NCBI GenBank assembly: GCA_964036045.1
Contig: OZ038399.1
Location: 26,239,349 to 26,303,348, forward strand
DNA length: 64,000 nucleotides
DNA from: Eutreptiella sp. 'Long Island Sound 2002'
Lineage: Eukaryota > Euglenozoa > Euglenophyceae > Eutreptiales > Eutreptiaceae
Direction: 5' to 3'
Part shown: in pieces, positions 47,272 to 58,205 of the stretch
Layout: the number at the start of each line of letters is the position of its first letter
Numbering within the stretch: position 1 is the stretch's first letter
Notes under the pieces: model-generated
Told to the model about the DNA's origin: nothing
What the model saw: only the letters and a program-made list of their open reading frames with translations
The model's database searches: none
Program-made: the position numbers and the translations under genes

Positions 47272-48628
47272 CCCGTGCGCTGCAACCGGACACCCTCAGC
47301 ACCAGGAGGGCCAGGCCCGTGTTGTTCAGCAGGCAGCAGTTGGATGGCCTGCCAACTGGGCTGATCCGCGGGCTACGGCAGTGGCAGGGCACCACTGCAC
47401 AGCCCCATCAACATGACATTGGATGCTTGTGCAGGCAGAGAGGGCTCAGGCTCTCATGCCTTTGGCATTGTGGAAAGAACAGCTTGAATCATGCAGCGGC
47501 TCAGAGCCCATATCCCGGCACCCTGTCGGAGACAATGCTTTGCAAACGACATGGGACATGGAGTGCCTGCCAGCTCAACGAACCGCTATTGAAGGCGGAA
47601 CGAAAACCCACACTGCTACTTCTCGGCGGCGGTGATCACCAGTGTTCAAATCGCTTGAGTTTATGACGCATGCAAAAAACCCCGCCAAATTGACACCTCC
47701 ATTACCGACACTTAAGCACTGGGCAAACGGGATGCTGATTGCGCGTGTACACACACTGCTTCTACTTGGTATCACATTTGCGCAGGAAGTTGGCCTGATA
47801 ACAATACCATAGCAAGCTGGAAGCAACCCCTCTGTCTGTTGCTTGCCTATCATGCTCAAAGTCCTATTGTATCTATGCGCAAGCCTGTGCACTGCAACAA
47901 CAAGCCCCCAAAGGCGGCGATTGGACAACTCCGCTTGTTCTGTGCAAGATGATGTTGTTTTGCAAAAAAAGAGGTGGCGTCAAAGGGCGAGAGATGATCA
48001 CTGTGACACATGCGGGGTGTTTGTGTGTCATGTGTCCATTAGAAACGTGCGTTTCCCCAGCAGCCCCAGTGCACCTGGACCGCAAACTTGACAAGAAGTC
48101 TGCACCCAACAACTAGACTTGTCACTTGGCCCCTGTTGAGGTTAAGCACTCAAAGGGCCCAGGGTGGTTGCCAAAAAAAGTCACGTTTCAATCCCTCCCA
48201 TGTGTCATAGCATTTCCTGCAGGTGAACACGGGGGTATCACACATTATATGGGTTGCGCTGGTACTTTGCATGGTTCCCCGTTGGCTGTTGAAGCAATCC
48301 GGCGCCCTTAGAAACCCGAAACCCCAGTTACATACAAATTCGTGCAAACGCTGCATGCAAAAACACAGAAAGCAACAAGACAGTTCACTGAGTGCAAGAT
48401 CTCGTCAGAACGAACACAATGGTAGAAATGTGCAATGCGAACTATTTCTGAGATACGCGATAGACCGTCTGTGTGCTCAGTGTTGCGCCGTACATTCACT
48501 TGGACCCTCCCAACGGCCTGCCCGGGCCTGCCGGCGCAGAATAGACAACTGAGGCTGGTAAAGAGCGAGCAATGGACAAATGGGCCCACTTGCGGAGAGG
48601 GCCTGTAACAGTGTGCACTAGTACCCTG

Positions 48629-49006
48629 CCCCCCCTTGCGCAAGCACGGCCGCGGTCCCAGAAGTCAGGCCAAAACGGCGGTTCAACGCCCACCCCGTGC
48701 TTAGACAAGGCCGTGCATGCGCGTGACATATGTGACAGCCAGACCGGGAATAACATGGTTAGCCATGGCTGAAAATCACATCAGAACTAACAGCATGGGA
48801 TTGCAATGTGTAGTACAATGTTGTTATGAACAGAATGCACCATCACAGACATGAATGAGCCCCTCTTTCCCTGTACAAACGCTCTACAGACACCCAATCC
48901 TCCATTCTGGACCACAGAAACAGCGGTCCCAAAATTTCCTCAAAACGGTGGTTCAACACCCACCCCGTGCTTAGACAAGGCCGTGCATGCGCAAGGGGGG
49001 GGGGGG
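48629..49006. repeat. Small dispersed repeat with inverted arms, two copies
   Basis: A roughly 70-bp core ending GACAAGGCCGTGCATGCGC is present at 48652-48722 and 48923-48992. The first copy has a left arm CCCCTTGCGCAAGCACGGCC, and the second has a right arm GGCCGTGCATGCGCAAGGGG. These two arms are near inverted complements, as expected if a full element has terminal inverted repeats. Each copy keeps only one complete arm. Confidence 0.6.
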
Positions 49007-49649
49007 TACTATACAAGTTTGCATTGCCCATGCAGACACCCACTGGAGGTTCATGGAGACAAACCTGATACCATGGATCCTGAATGATCCTTGACTGCAG
49101 TAAAGGCGATGTCGCGTTTGCCATGCTTGCGAGTGATTTGGACCGCGTCTCCATCCACATTTGCATCCTTCGTCTGCATGTGTACGATGCATGCATGCGT
49201 GGGCCATGAAGGGGGAAGCAGTTTACCTTTGGTCCCTTACAGGACGGGGGCGCTCTAACAGAGATGCCCCATGCTTGCAAACACCCTCAGGGGTAGTCTG
49301 TTCGAAAGGCGTGGAGGGGTGGGGTGGGGGGTTCCGATTTGAGCATAAAGCAGTGTAGTGGGGAAGGGGGGACAGTTGCACCGCGCACGCCTTTAATGGC
49401 TTTGGGAAGCATAGGGACTCCCAGACTGCGAAATCTGGAGGGTGCACCCCACATCTGACGTGGGAGTCGCAGCACAGGGTCAGGGCCCTCCAGGTCACCA
49501 ATTGTAACGCATCAGTAGTGCGCTGCGGGTCCTGGCATTAGTCCGTGGTAGTGGAGTGCTTTGACGCTGATTTGCTAATGGACTGTGCCCTATGTACCAT
49601 GGGCAAGGCACTATACCCCCTGATAAGCCTGAGGCTAAGGCTGAGGTGG

Positions 49650-49692
49650 TGCTGGGGCTGGGGCTGGGGCTGGGGCTGGGGTTGGGACTGGG
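49650..49692. repeat. (GGGGCT)n hexamer repeat
   Basis: About six GGGGCT units stand in tandem. The G4 spacing could allow four-stranded structure. Confidence 0.9.
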
Positions 49693-50367
49693 GTGACACT
49701 GGCGTAACAGCTGATGTTGCGGCAGGAAGGGGTACGGTGAAGCTGCGCGGAGAGCTAGGGCCAGGGCTGGAGGCAGGCTGTAGGGCATGCCATGTCCGAA
49801 GGAGGTCGCGATTCATGCATCTCAGGACCACAGACCCCGAGACGCGCATCATTTGAACTGGACAAGCCCCGGCACCTGCATCACCTCTGGGGCTGTGATG
49901 GCTGTAGTGCAGGACGGTATGTGAGGTGTGTACGTCACTGGTTGAAGGACGTCCGGGTGGCCGGTGAACAGTTTGACCGCGTGACTGACGTGAGCCGCTG
50001 ATCAACTGACGCCTCTTGCGGTTCGTGCGCGGCGGAATCCAGCAGTTGCTAGTCGTATTACCAAAAACTCCCTGCCGCATTGCGTACAGAGACCAAACAC
50101 ACGTACCAGTGAAGGTCCCGCCACGACCTGCGTCGCATGCGCGCAATGCCTGAACGTCCCAGTGCCTACAACCTTCATTGCATTCAGTGCCGCTGATGCA
50201 TATCGTCGGCCACATTCAAGTCACTGGCCCTTTTCCCACGCTCTCTTGGTCGGGCAATGTCTGGGGTGTTCAGAGCTCGGCGTACACACAGGTCAAAGGT
50301 CATCTTGGGCGGGGGGGGGGGGTTTCCGTGCGCTGGGCCGGTGCATAGTTGAGTCTCCAGTACGGCC

Positions 50368-53300
50368 TCATACAAAAGGAATCCAGAGGCAGGCGCAGGG
50401 GTGCCCTTCCTCCTTCCCAGCCCCAGCCCTCCTGCCCGTGTCCCTGCCCTGTCCCCGCAGCGACACCTCGCGTATCTTGCCTTTGTAGTTGTTCGCAAAC
50501 ATCGCCCCGGTCTGCCCAAGCACTGCGGCGTCGGTCTCGCCCGGCAGCAGCCGCTGCTGCAGGATGCTCGCTGCCAATGTGGCCACCACTGTTCCCCCGA
50601 CGGCAGCAACGACTGCGATGGCCCCGACGATTGAGGCTGTCGCCGCGAGGCCCAGGCCACCCGATGGTGTGCCTGCTGCCAGAGGCTCCTGCGTGGGGTT
50701 TGGGGTGAGGGTGTATGTGGGCACCACTGACAATGTGCCGGTGGGGGTAGATGTCGGCGTGTGTGTTGGCACAGGGGAGATCGTTGCGGAGAGAGAGGCG
50801 GTGCTGGTGCGGCTGGCAGTGTCGCTGGTGGTACGGGTGCCAGTAGCAGTACGGGTGGAGGTCCGTGTGGCGGTGAAAGTGCAGCTGTGGCTCCGCGTGT
50901 AGCTCAGGGTATCGCTTCGGATGGCTGTCAACGTAGGCGAGGGTGTGCAGCTGCCGGTGATCGTGGAGGTCTGGGTGGGGAGTTGGGTTCGTGTGAGGGT
51001 ACCTGAGACAATAGCAAATACACATCAGTAGCAGTACCACCGGCAGCATCAACCGCAGCGGCATCAACAGAAGGATGGCGAACATCAGCATCGACATCAA
51101 TTGCCTCATCAACATCAGGATCATCAATGCGGCATCACCAGTAGCAGCACCACCCACTGGCACCACGAAGAGCAGCAGCGCCAGCAGCAACGTCACTGAA
51201 AGCATCACCACCGCAGGGCTAACAATATCACCAACCGCAAAACCCACAAACACAAAGATCACATCACCATGAGCAGCATCATCAACAACAGCATCACCAA
51301 CGCTGCAAGTACACATGCATGATACCACGCGGCAGAACCCCTGCTGGACCCCATGCCCCTCTCAGAGGGCTTAATTCACAAGACTCCAAACCCTGGTCGA
51401 GTGGCCCCAAACGTGACTCGGACCCTAAACTTCTTCAGAAACGGTGCAAGTAGTCTTCTCAGAATTAGCGCAACGAGGGGCTCCGGAGATCAGTGCAACT
51501 CTGTTTGGGAGCTGTTTGGATTTTGCAGTATCTGCCGAAGGGCCCAGTCGGTGGAGCACCGGGCGCCCGTTCCCCAGTGTTGGGTATTCTGTTGACCCTC
51601 CCGCCTTCACCTGCTGCCGTTCTGCCGGCGAAACAGACTTAGGATTTGCCCCCGCCATGTGGAGAAGAATCCGATCATTGTACCACCCACTGCCTAACCC
51701 TGGGCTGCAACCCGACCCTCCGAGGGACCTGTTTGAGTCTGAGCAGGTGTTGCAGTGGAGCTTGGCGTGCCAGATGGGCTGAGCGTCGGTGTGGGGCTGC
51801 CAGTGGGCGTTGCTGTAGGGACGGGAGTGGCGGTGGCAGTGAATGTGCCGGTGTGCGTTGGCATAAGAGTTTGCGTTGTGGTGCTCGAGGAACTGGTCGT
51901 GGCAGTGCCGGTTCCGGTTGGTGTCGGTGAGGCTGTTGTGGTGCATGTTCGTGTTGCAGTGGGGGGCAAGCTTGCGGTGGGTGTCAATGTGTAGGTCGGC
52001 GATGGTGTGGGCGTTGAGGACATGCTTGGCGTGGGCGCACATGTTGCAGATGCACTCGCTGTTGGGCTGAAGCTGGGAGATGAGGTTGGACTTGCAGAAG
52101 GGCTGCCAGTTGAAGTTGCCGTGGGTGTTCCAGTCGGGCTGGGTGTTGGCGTGGTGGTTGGCGTTCGGCTCAAAGTGGGTATTGGGGTGCAGGTTGCGGA
52201 ACTGGTCCCAGTAGCAGTGGGTGTTTGCGTGGGGCTTGTTGTGGGGGTTGGAGTGGGTGTGGTTGAAGGGCTGACAGTGAGAGTGCGTGTGTGCGTAGAG
52301 GTCATTGAGGGAGTTGGTGTGGTTGAAGTGCTGCCAGTGGGAGTGGGTGTGTAAGTGGAGGGTACTGTGGGGGTTGGAGTGGGTGTGGTTGAAGGGCTAA
52401 CAGTGAGAGTGGGTGTGCAGGTGGGGGTTGATGAGGATGAAGCAGTGTGTGTGGTTGAAGGGCTAACAGTGAGAGTGGGTGTGGGCGTGGGGGTTATTGT
52501 GAGGGTTGGAGTGTGTGTGGCCGAAGCGCTAACAGTGAGAGTGGGTGTGGGCGTGAGAATTATTGACGGGGTTGGAGTGGGTGTGGTCGAGGGGCTAACA
52601 GTGGGACTGGGTGTGCACGTAGATGTGTACGTGGGTGTGGGCGTGAGAGTCATTGAAGGGGTTGGAGTGTGTGTGGCCGAAGCGCTAACAGTGAGAGTGG
52701 GTGTGGGCGTGAGAATTATTGACGGGCTTGGAATGGGTGTGGTCGAGGGGCTAACAGTGGGACTGGGTGTGCACGTAGATGTGTACGTGGGTGTGGGCGT
52801 GAGAGTCATTGAAGGGGTTGGAGTGTGTGTGGCCGAAGCGCTAACAGTGAGAGTGGGTGTGGGCGTGAGAATTATTGATGGGGTTGGAGTGGGTGTGGTC
52901 GAGGGGCTAACAGTGGGACTGAGTGTGCACGTAGATGTGTACGTGGGTGTGGGCGTGAGAGTCATTGAAGGGGGTTGGAGTGTGTGTGGCCGAAGCGCTA
53001 ACAGTGAGAGTGGGTGTGGGCGTGAGAATTATTGACGGGCTTGGAGTGGGTGTGGGTGTGGTTGAAGGGCTAACAGTCAGAGTGGGTGTGTACGTGGGTA
53101 TGTGCGTGAGAGTTATTGACGGGGTTGGAGTGTGTCTGGTTGAAGGGCTAGGAGCGGGTGTGAAAGTATCAGTGAGACTGCGTGTGCAGGTGAGTGTGCG
53201 TGTGGGGCTTGGAGTGGACGTTGGGGTCGGCGTACCAGTAGGGGTCGCCGTTGGCGTTTCGGTGAGCGTTTCCGAGGGGGTGAAAGTGACTGACAGAAAC

Positions 53301-55801
53301 GAACGAACAAAGAAAAGTATGAGTGACCAGATCATGTGCCGAAGACGGGCCAACGGGGATAGCAACGCTGCAGCGTCCAACCCCGAACCAACGCCCGTAT
53401 GACGTGCTGCATAACCATTTCCCACATGGCCCTACATATGGCACAATGTTGGTTTGGGGCCATTTCTGACCAAAAGGCCCAGATTCCAGGCCATCCTGGC
53501 CCGGAATCTGCCCCACTTTATTTCGTGTCTCAGATGTGTGATGCAGGTAGACGATGCGCGCACGGTGCCAACGGCCCCGGCCCTCAACGCAACCTCAGCC
53601 CCAGTCCTAACCCCAAAGCCCAAAACCCAGCCCCAGCCCCAGTCCCAATCCCAAGGCTTAAACCCCAGCCCGAGTCCCAAATCCAACCCTAACGCCTCAA
53701 CCCAACTTTACACCCAATCGCAGCCTCGTCCTCAATCTGAAACTCAACCCCATACCCTCAATCCAACCTTAAGAAAGCCACAACCAAACCCTCACCAAAC
53801 CCCAACGCATACCTCAGGCCCAATGCCCTGCTCAACCCCGGAAACTACCTCATCCCCAGCCCCAAACCCATCACCTAACCAAAGGCATCTCACAATTCAA
53901 CAATAAAGCCCCGTCCTGCTGAAGTGCCCTGCTGCCTCTTCCTCCTAACCAAACCATACCGCAGTTCCCCCAGAAGTAAATGGAGTTGCCCTGTACGGAC
54001 GCGGACTCACTACAAGATGACGGAACAGCACTGCCATCGGTAACGTCATCAGGGGCCAGCAGACATCGGCATAGCTGCCCGTTGCCGTAGATGTACTCCC
54101 CACAGTCAGCATCGTCTCGCGCAAGCCTGCACGACAGTAGCGATCGGGCACACTCGAGTGGCAGGAGTAATGGTGAACATGATGAGAACGATCATCGAGA
54201 GTGCCGAAAAGGCCACGACACCGTGTCCAAAACCGTGTCATGCTGTATTCGAAACCATCAACAATTAAACTTGAAACAACTCTGGACCTCAGATCTTTGA
54301 GCAAAGAAATCTCCAAAGAAAATCTCGGACGAGGATGGGAAACCAGGGGCTGAAACAGCTTGCCATCACGACCCTCATCGGTCTCTATCATGTTGTCATG
54401 CTGTTCCTTGGTCCTCCTGCCGCAGCTCTAATCCTACACCACGCTCCCGCTCACAAGAGAGACACACGTGATGCAGGCCTTGATGGTCACGTCGCTGCTG
54501 AGCGCCTTGCGGTTGTTGCAGAAAGTGTTTCGCTTCACCAGAATCACGCAGTCAGGCCCTGACACAGTGAAGAAAGGGGTGGATCCACGTGGCCGCGATG
54601 TGTGTCACGCAAACTTGAAACATGGTGATCTTCTTGTCCACTAGCGATTGCCTTGTTTTTCGGGGGGCGCTCCATGAAGGCTGGTGGATTACCGTGCAGC
54701 ACAACCGTTGCTTGAGCCAGATGCCATGTCTTGCGTGGTCGAGGCATGCATGGGGGTCAGTAAGTGGTGGCGTGGGGGGAATGGAGACGGGGGAGGAGGG
54801 GGTATGGTAGTGTTGTGGGCGAGGGTGGAATGCCTGTCCCACTGCTCACAATCGTGGCATGCTGCCCCCAGAGGCATCCACTACCCTGCTAGCGCTGGCA
54901 GACTCTACGTTGATGGCAAATGAATTGTGTTTCCCCTGAGATGTTTCTGTTGGGCCCTGAGCCATCAACAATTTCATCATGCTCCGAAGTACCAATGCAC
55001 TGCAACACAAGCATTGTTTCGGAATGCAGTGAATGTTTGGCAGTTTATGCCGACGAAACGAAACTGCGACCCAGTCAACTGGAGCAACAAAACTGACAAG
55101 CAAACATACATGTGCCCCGACACCTGCGCACTTGCGTTACGCTGTGCATATGCACATCTCAATTCCTGGAGGGGGTGTAGGTTTGAACCCCCTTCTCAAA
55201 GGTTTTCATTCTGAACCATCACTGGGGCTCAGGCCAGGGGAAGCAGGCGCAAGCTGTTACCAGATGGCACTCAAGGAGTGGGCGGAAACAAGAAGCTGAC
55301 TAATGCCACGACGGCGTATTGTGGTACCGAACACAACACGTCATAAGAACAGGCTAAAGCCTGGAGCCTAAAAGATGGGTGTGAACACAGGTGAGCGGAC
55401 ATGTCAGGGAGGCGAAAGCAGGAGTCATGAGAATCACGCATTAATCCCGCTTGGCACGTGTACACCTGGGGTAAGAAACGCGCTCTTCAGGCCACAGCAG
55501 CCCGTAGCATGGTATGCGTCATCACTATTATACTCATCGCCTGCGCGCAGGGCGGCATACCCACACAAATACACAGGTGAGGGGGGCTTTACACAGGGCT
55601 GGGGGGTGCGCATCTCCACTTAGATCAGGCACCTTTATCTACCTATCCCTCTGCAGAGCCGCACGCAATGCCTAGGGGTGGACAGGGAGGATGGGGCTGC
55701 AGGGCAGCAGGCGCTTGGCAGTGCATACATGTCTGGCCATGGACTGGGAGCATAGGGCCACAGACCAACATCAGAATCAGACCAAGGAGCCCGCTATCCA
55801 T
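50368..55801 (-). CDS. Mucin-like secreted or membrane protein with Cys-rich domain
   Basis: Five minus-strand exons join in matching phase: 55729-55801, 54468-54558, 53960-54126, 51729-53289 and 50467-51002 (or open to a stop at 50368). Exon 1 starts at ATG 55801 and encodes a signal peptide (MDSGLLGLILMLVCGPMLPV, then HGQT). Exons 2-3 encode a domain with about nine Cys (DCVILVKRNTFCNN, DDADCGEYIYGNGQLCRC), spaced somewhat like PAN/apple modules; this is a tentative likeness. Exon 4 is a long Thr/Pro/Ser region with at least three 156-bp (52-residue) tandem repeats, typical of heavily O-glycosylated stalks. Exon 5 ends the stalk and encodes a helix of small hydrophobic residues (IVGAIAVVAAVGGTVVATLA) and a basic tail (NNYKGKIRE). 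A one-base gain in a G run near 52971-52975 shifts the frame inside exon 4. The last exon end is uncertain. I infer a surface glycoprotein. Confidence 0.65.
52553..53030. repeat. 156-bp coding tandem repeat
   Basis: GTGAGAATTATTGA recurs at 52553, 52709, 52865 and 53022, that is at spacings of 156, 156 and 157. The 157-bp spacing contains one extra G (GAAGGGGGTTGG instead of GAAGGGGTTGG) and is where the Thr/Pro/Ser frame breaks. Confidence 0.95.
53570..53900. repeat. Degenerate C-rich hexamer tract (CCCAAN/CCCTAA-like)
   Basis: About 330 bp of imperfect words such as CCCCAG, CCCAAT, CCCTAA and CTCAAC, with C-rich and A-rich positions alternating at about six bases. It lies in the third intron of the mucin-like gene. 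The strand bias recalls eroded telomeric repeat, but no run of perfect telomere units is present. Confidence 0.6.
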
Positions 55802-56944
55802 GGCACAGTGAGGCTCCGCGGGCCCAGCCTGGACGACATCACCCTCTCTTTGCAGCAGCAGAGTCCCCGCTGCACACAAAAGGCTGCACACTGACCAGAC
55901 ACGGACATGAATACGGCAAATGCAGATGGGGCAAAAGCACAGTCAGAAAAGCGGCCGCGCAGAGCAGGCGCTGGGCAGAGAACGGACATCCCACTGCGAC
56001 ACACTTACTGCCCTCCGCTCTAGTTTGCTCTTCCCAATGGCACCCACTCTGTTATTTCTTTGGTTCTGCCGCCAGGTGCGGGAGCTGAAGGGCCCACGCA
56101 CTCAAAGCCCCCCATAGACCATCATGGTCTGTCTACATGGCTGGTTTGGGGAATGCAGATGGAGACAACCACAATCGCACTTTCTCCAAATGCACTACCC
56201 ATGATATATATGCACGACTGTCCTTGACTGAAGGGAGAACAGCTTCCATTATCGCATTGCCGACCGTCAGCATCGCACATACAGGGCGCCATTGGTCTAA
56301 GACTGCCCTGAACAAAATCGCAACAAGCTGAATTTTTTTCGCTTGATGCAACACATTGTATCACCAGAAACCGCGAAAAGATTCATACGGGTCCCTCGGG
56401 GCTGTACCCAAAACGCGATAGGCTCCTATGCCAAGTGCCTAAAATTGTCCCTTGGGTTCTCCACAAGCAAAAGCACAACATGCAACATTGACATCGCTGA
56501 CTGCCACGCATAATTGGATGGGCCCCTCAGAAGTCATGCTGGGTGACATCTCAGGCTTTGGTCCATGGATTCGTGCTCTGTGGTCCATCTCCAAAGACTT
56601 CATTTATTGTAATAATTACTTATGCAATTGGTCCTCCCACCCGGTCTCCCCCGTCTTAAACGTATGTTGTGGTTCACTTTCGTTGAACAAGGAAATTGAT
56701 TTGCCCAATTGCAAATACAATTCTCTGAACTGTGCTCCTGCTACAGCACCCCCCCCCCCTCCGAGTTGCTGACATGGTTCAGCTTCTGCTGTTAGGTTCC
56801 GAAATCATGAGGACAAGATGATATTACCACCACACCTTGCCCATACTCATCCATTCTGGTCAGCTTTGCAACATACTTTTGATGACGTGAGTCATGCTTG
56901 TCCTTGCATGTCGACAAAAACGCCGCCTAGGGGGAGTATCAGAC

Positions 56945-57660
56945 GCGGTGCGCGCGCGGTGCATGCGCGGTGCGGGTACTGGGGTTCTTCCGTAGACCCT
57001 TTCATCCAGAGCCAATCAGGGGGAATGGTAACGCCTCAAGAGCCCACCAGGTACCATTTACAACTCCTCTCCCAGTAGACCATCTCGGAGGGAAGTTGTT
57101 CAAATACCTGACGCGGTGCGGACGCGGTGCACGCGCGGTGCACGCGCGGTGCGGATACTCCCCCCTAGTGTGCAGAAAAGCAGCATGGGATAGAGGTTAT
57201 CACTTTGCCATATCGCTGCCACTGGCAATGTGATGTCATGCATGCGAAGTTCGCGGTGGTGATGCAGGTTTTTTGCCCGGTCTTCCCATGGTGCACATCA
57301 TTAAGTGGGCGCGGGTGCACGGTGCGCGCACGGTGCGCACCCTTTTGTGCAATTACACCCCCCAAACAGACCCTCACAAAAAGGCACTGGACAGCAACAT
57401 TGGCACCAAAAAAAACAGCCAGGAAATGGGTATCTCATTGGTCTCTTGTAGTCTGAATTGAATCAGGATGACCCTGATGGCACGTTGGACAGAATGTCAA
57501 GTCATAGGAGCATGCACAATGCAGTCCTCAGGGCATGTAGGGTAAAATGGGGTACCAGCTCAGCAACACAGCACCTCACGGGGCAACAACAAAGCAGAAC
57601 AATGGTGTCAGGTAAATTATCTGAATAAAAAAGGTGCACGGTGCGCGCACGGTGCGTGCC
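56945..57660. repeat. Four clusters of GCGCGGTGC-type words
   Basis: The clusters are at about 56945-56980, 57110-57160, 57310-57345 and 57630-57660. Each has two to four copies of CGCGGTGC or GCACGGTGCG. The first two are flanked by AGTATCAG/GGGTACT and ATACCTGA/GGATACT, which are roughly inverted. Related words occur near 21186, 34370 and 39150. Confidence 0.75.
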
Positions 57661-58069
57661 CCTCCCCCTAAGTCTCAGTTATGGAACCCGAATGCCCCAT
57701 GGGGTATCGATGGTCCCTCTAAGAGCTCATCATGTTCAGGTTTCTGCAACAGGTTTCTTGTACTCCATATGCTTTCCCGGACCTTTTGCGCTGCACCCAT
57801 GGATACCCTACCAAAAGACCAAAAGTCTCCACACAGCGCACAAAGCAACGTTCCAGTGGTACATGATGTGGGCCATTACTGTATTCTTGGATGCACACGC
57901 AAACGTGGTAAGCCAAACCATCAACAAGATGACCACACGTGCACAGTACCTTGTGCTGCCTTACCCAGTAGCATTGGCACACGGACCGGGTCAAAAGCTG
58001 TGCAACCCAGAATACGCTCTCCCCACCTCTTTGTCTCATATGCCCCCTTGTCTAAGGTACAGTCGGCCA

Positions 58070-58205
58070 GGGGGTGGCCACAAATCTCTCAAAAGGGTGT
58101 GCCCACACATCTCTAACTCGGGGTGGTCACGCATCTCTGCCTGGCCACCCCCTGGTCAGAGGTGTGGTCACACATCTTTGACCAGGGGGAGGCCACACAT
58201 CTAAC
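58070..58205. repeat. Degenerate tandem repeat (CACACATCT units)
   Basis: Five units of about 28-35 bp, each with GTCACACATCTCT or a close variant. One pair is partly inverted (GGCCAGGGGGTGGCC and GGCCACCCCCTGG). Confidence 0.75.

Larger units (their letters stand above)
47272..50367. other. Intergenic stretch between the mucin-like and LRR genes
   Basis: I recognise no gene. It includes two copies of a small repeat (48629-48722, 48923-49006), a GGGGCT tandem at about 49650-49692 and the putative promoter region of the LRR gene. Minus-strand frames near 49538-50215 are open and could hide a last exon of the mucin-like gene, but no motif supports it. Confidence 0.45.

Noticed and set aside
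49538-50215. Minus-strand ORF of 225 codons, possibly a last exon of the mucin-like gene
   Set aside because: The Gln-Pro tract is a translation of the GGGGCT repeat, and I found no acceptor in matching phase.
53290-53336. Signal-peptide-like start MIWSLILFFVRSFLSV just before the Thr/Pro/Ser region
   Set aside because: This hydrophobic reading is the pyrimidine-rich 3' end of an intron (ends GTTTCTGTCAG); the upstream exons join in phase and provide a better signal peptide at 55801.
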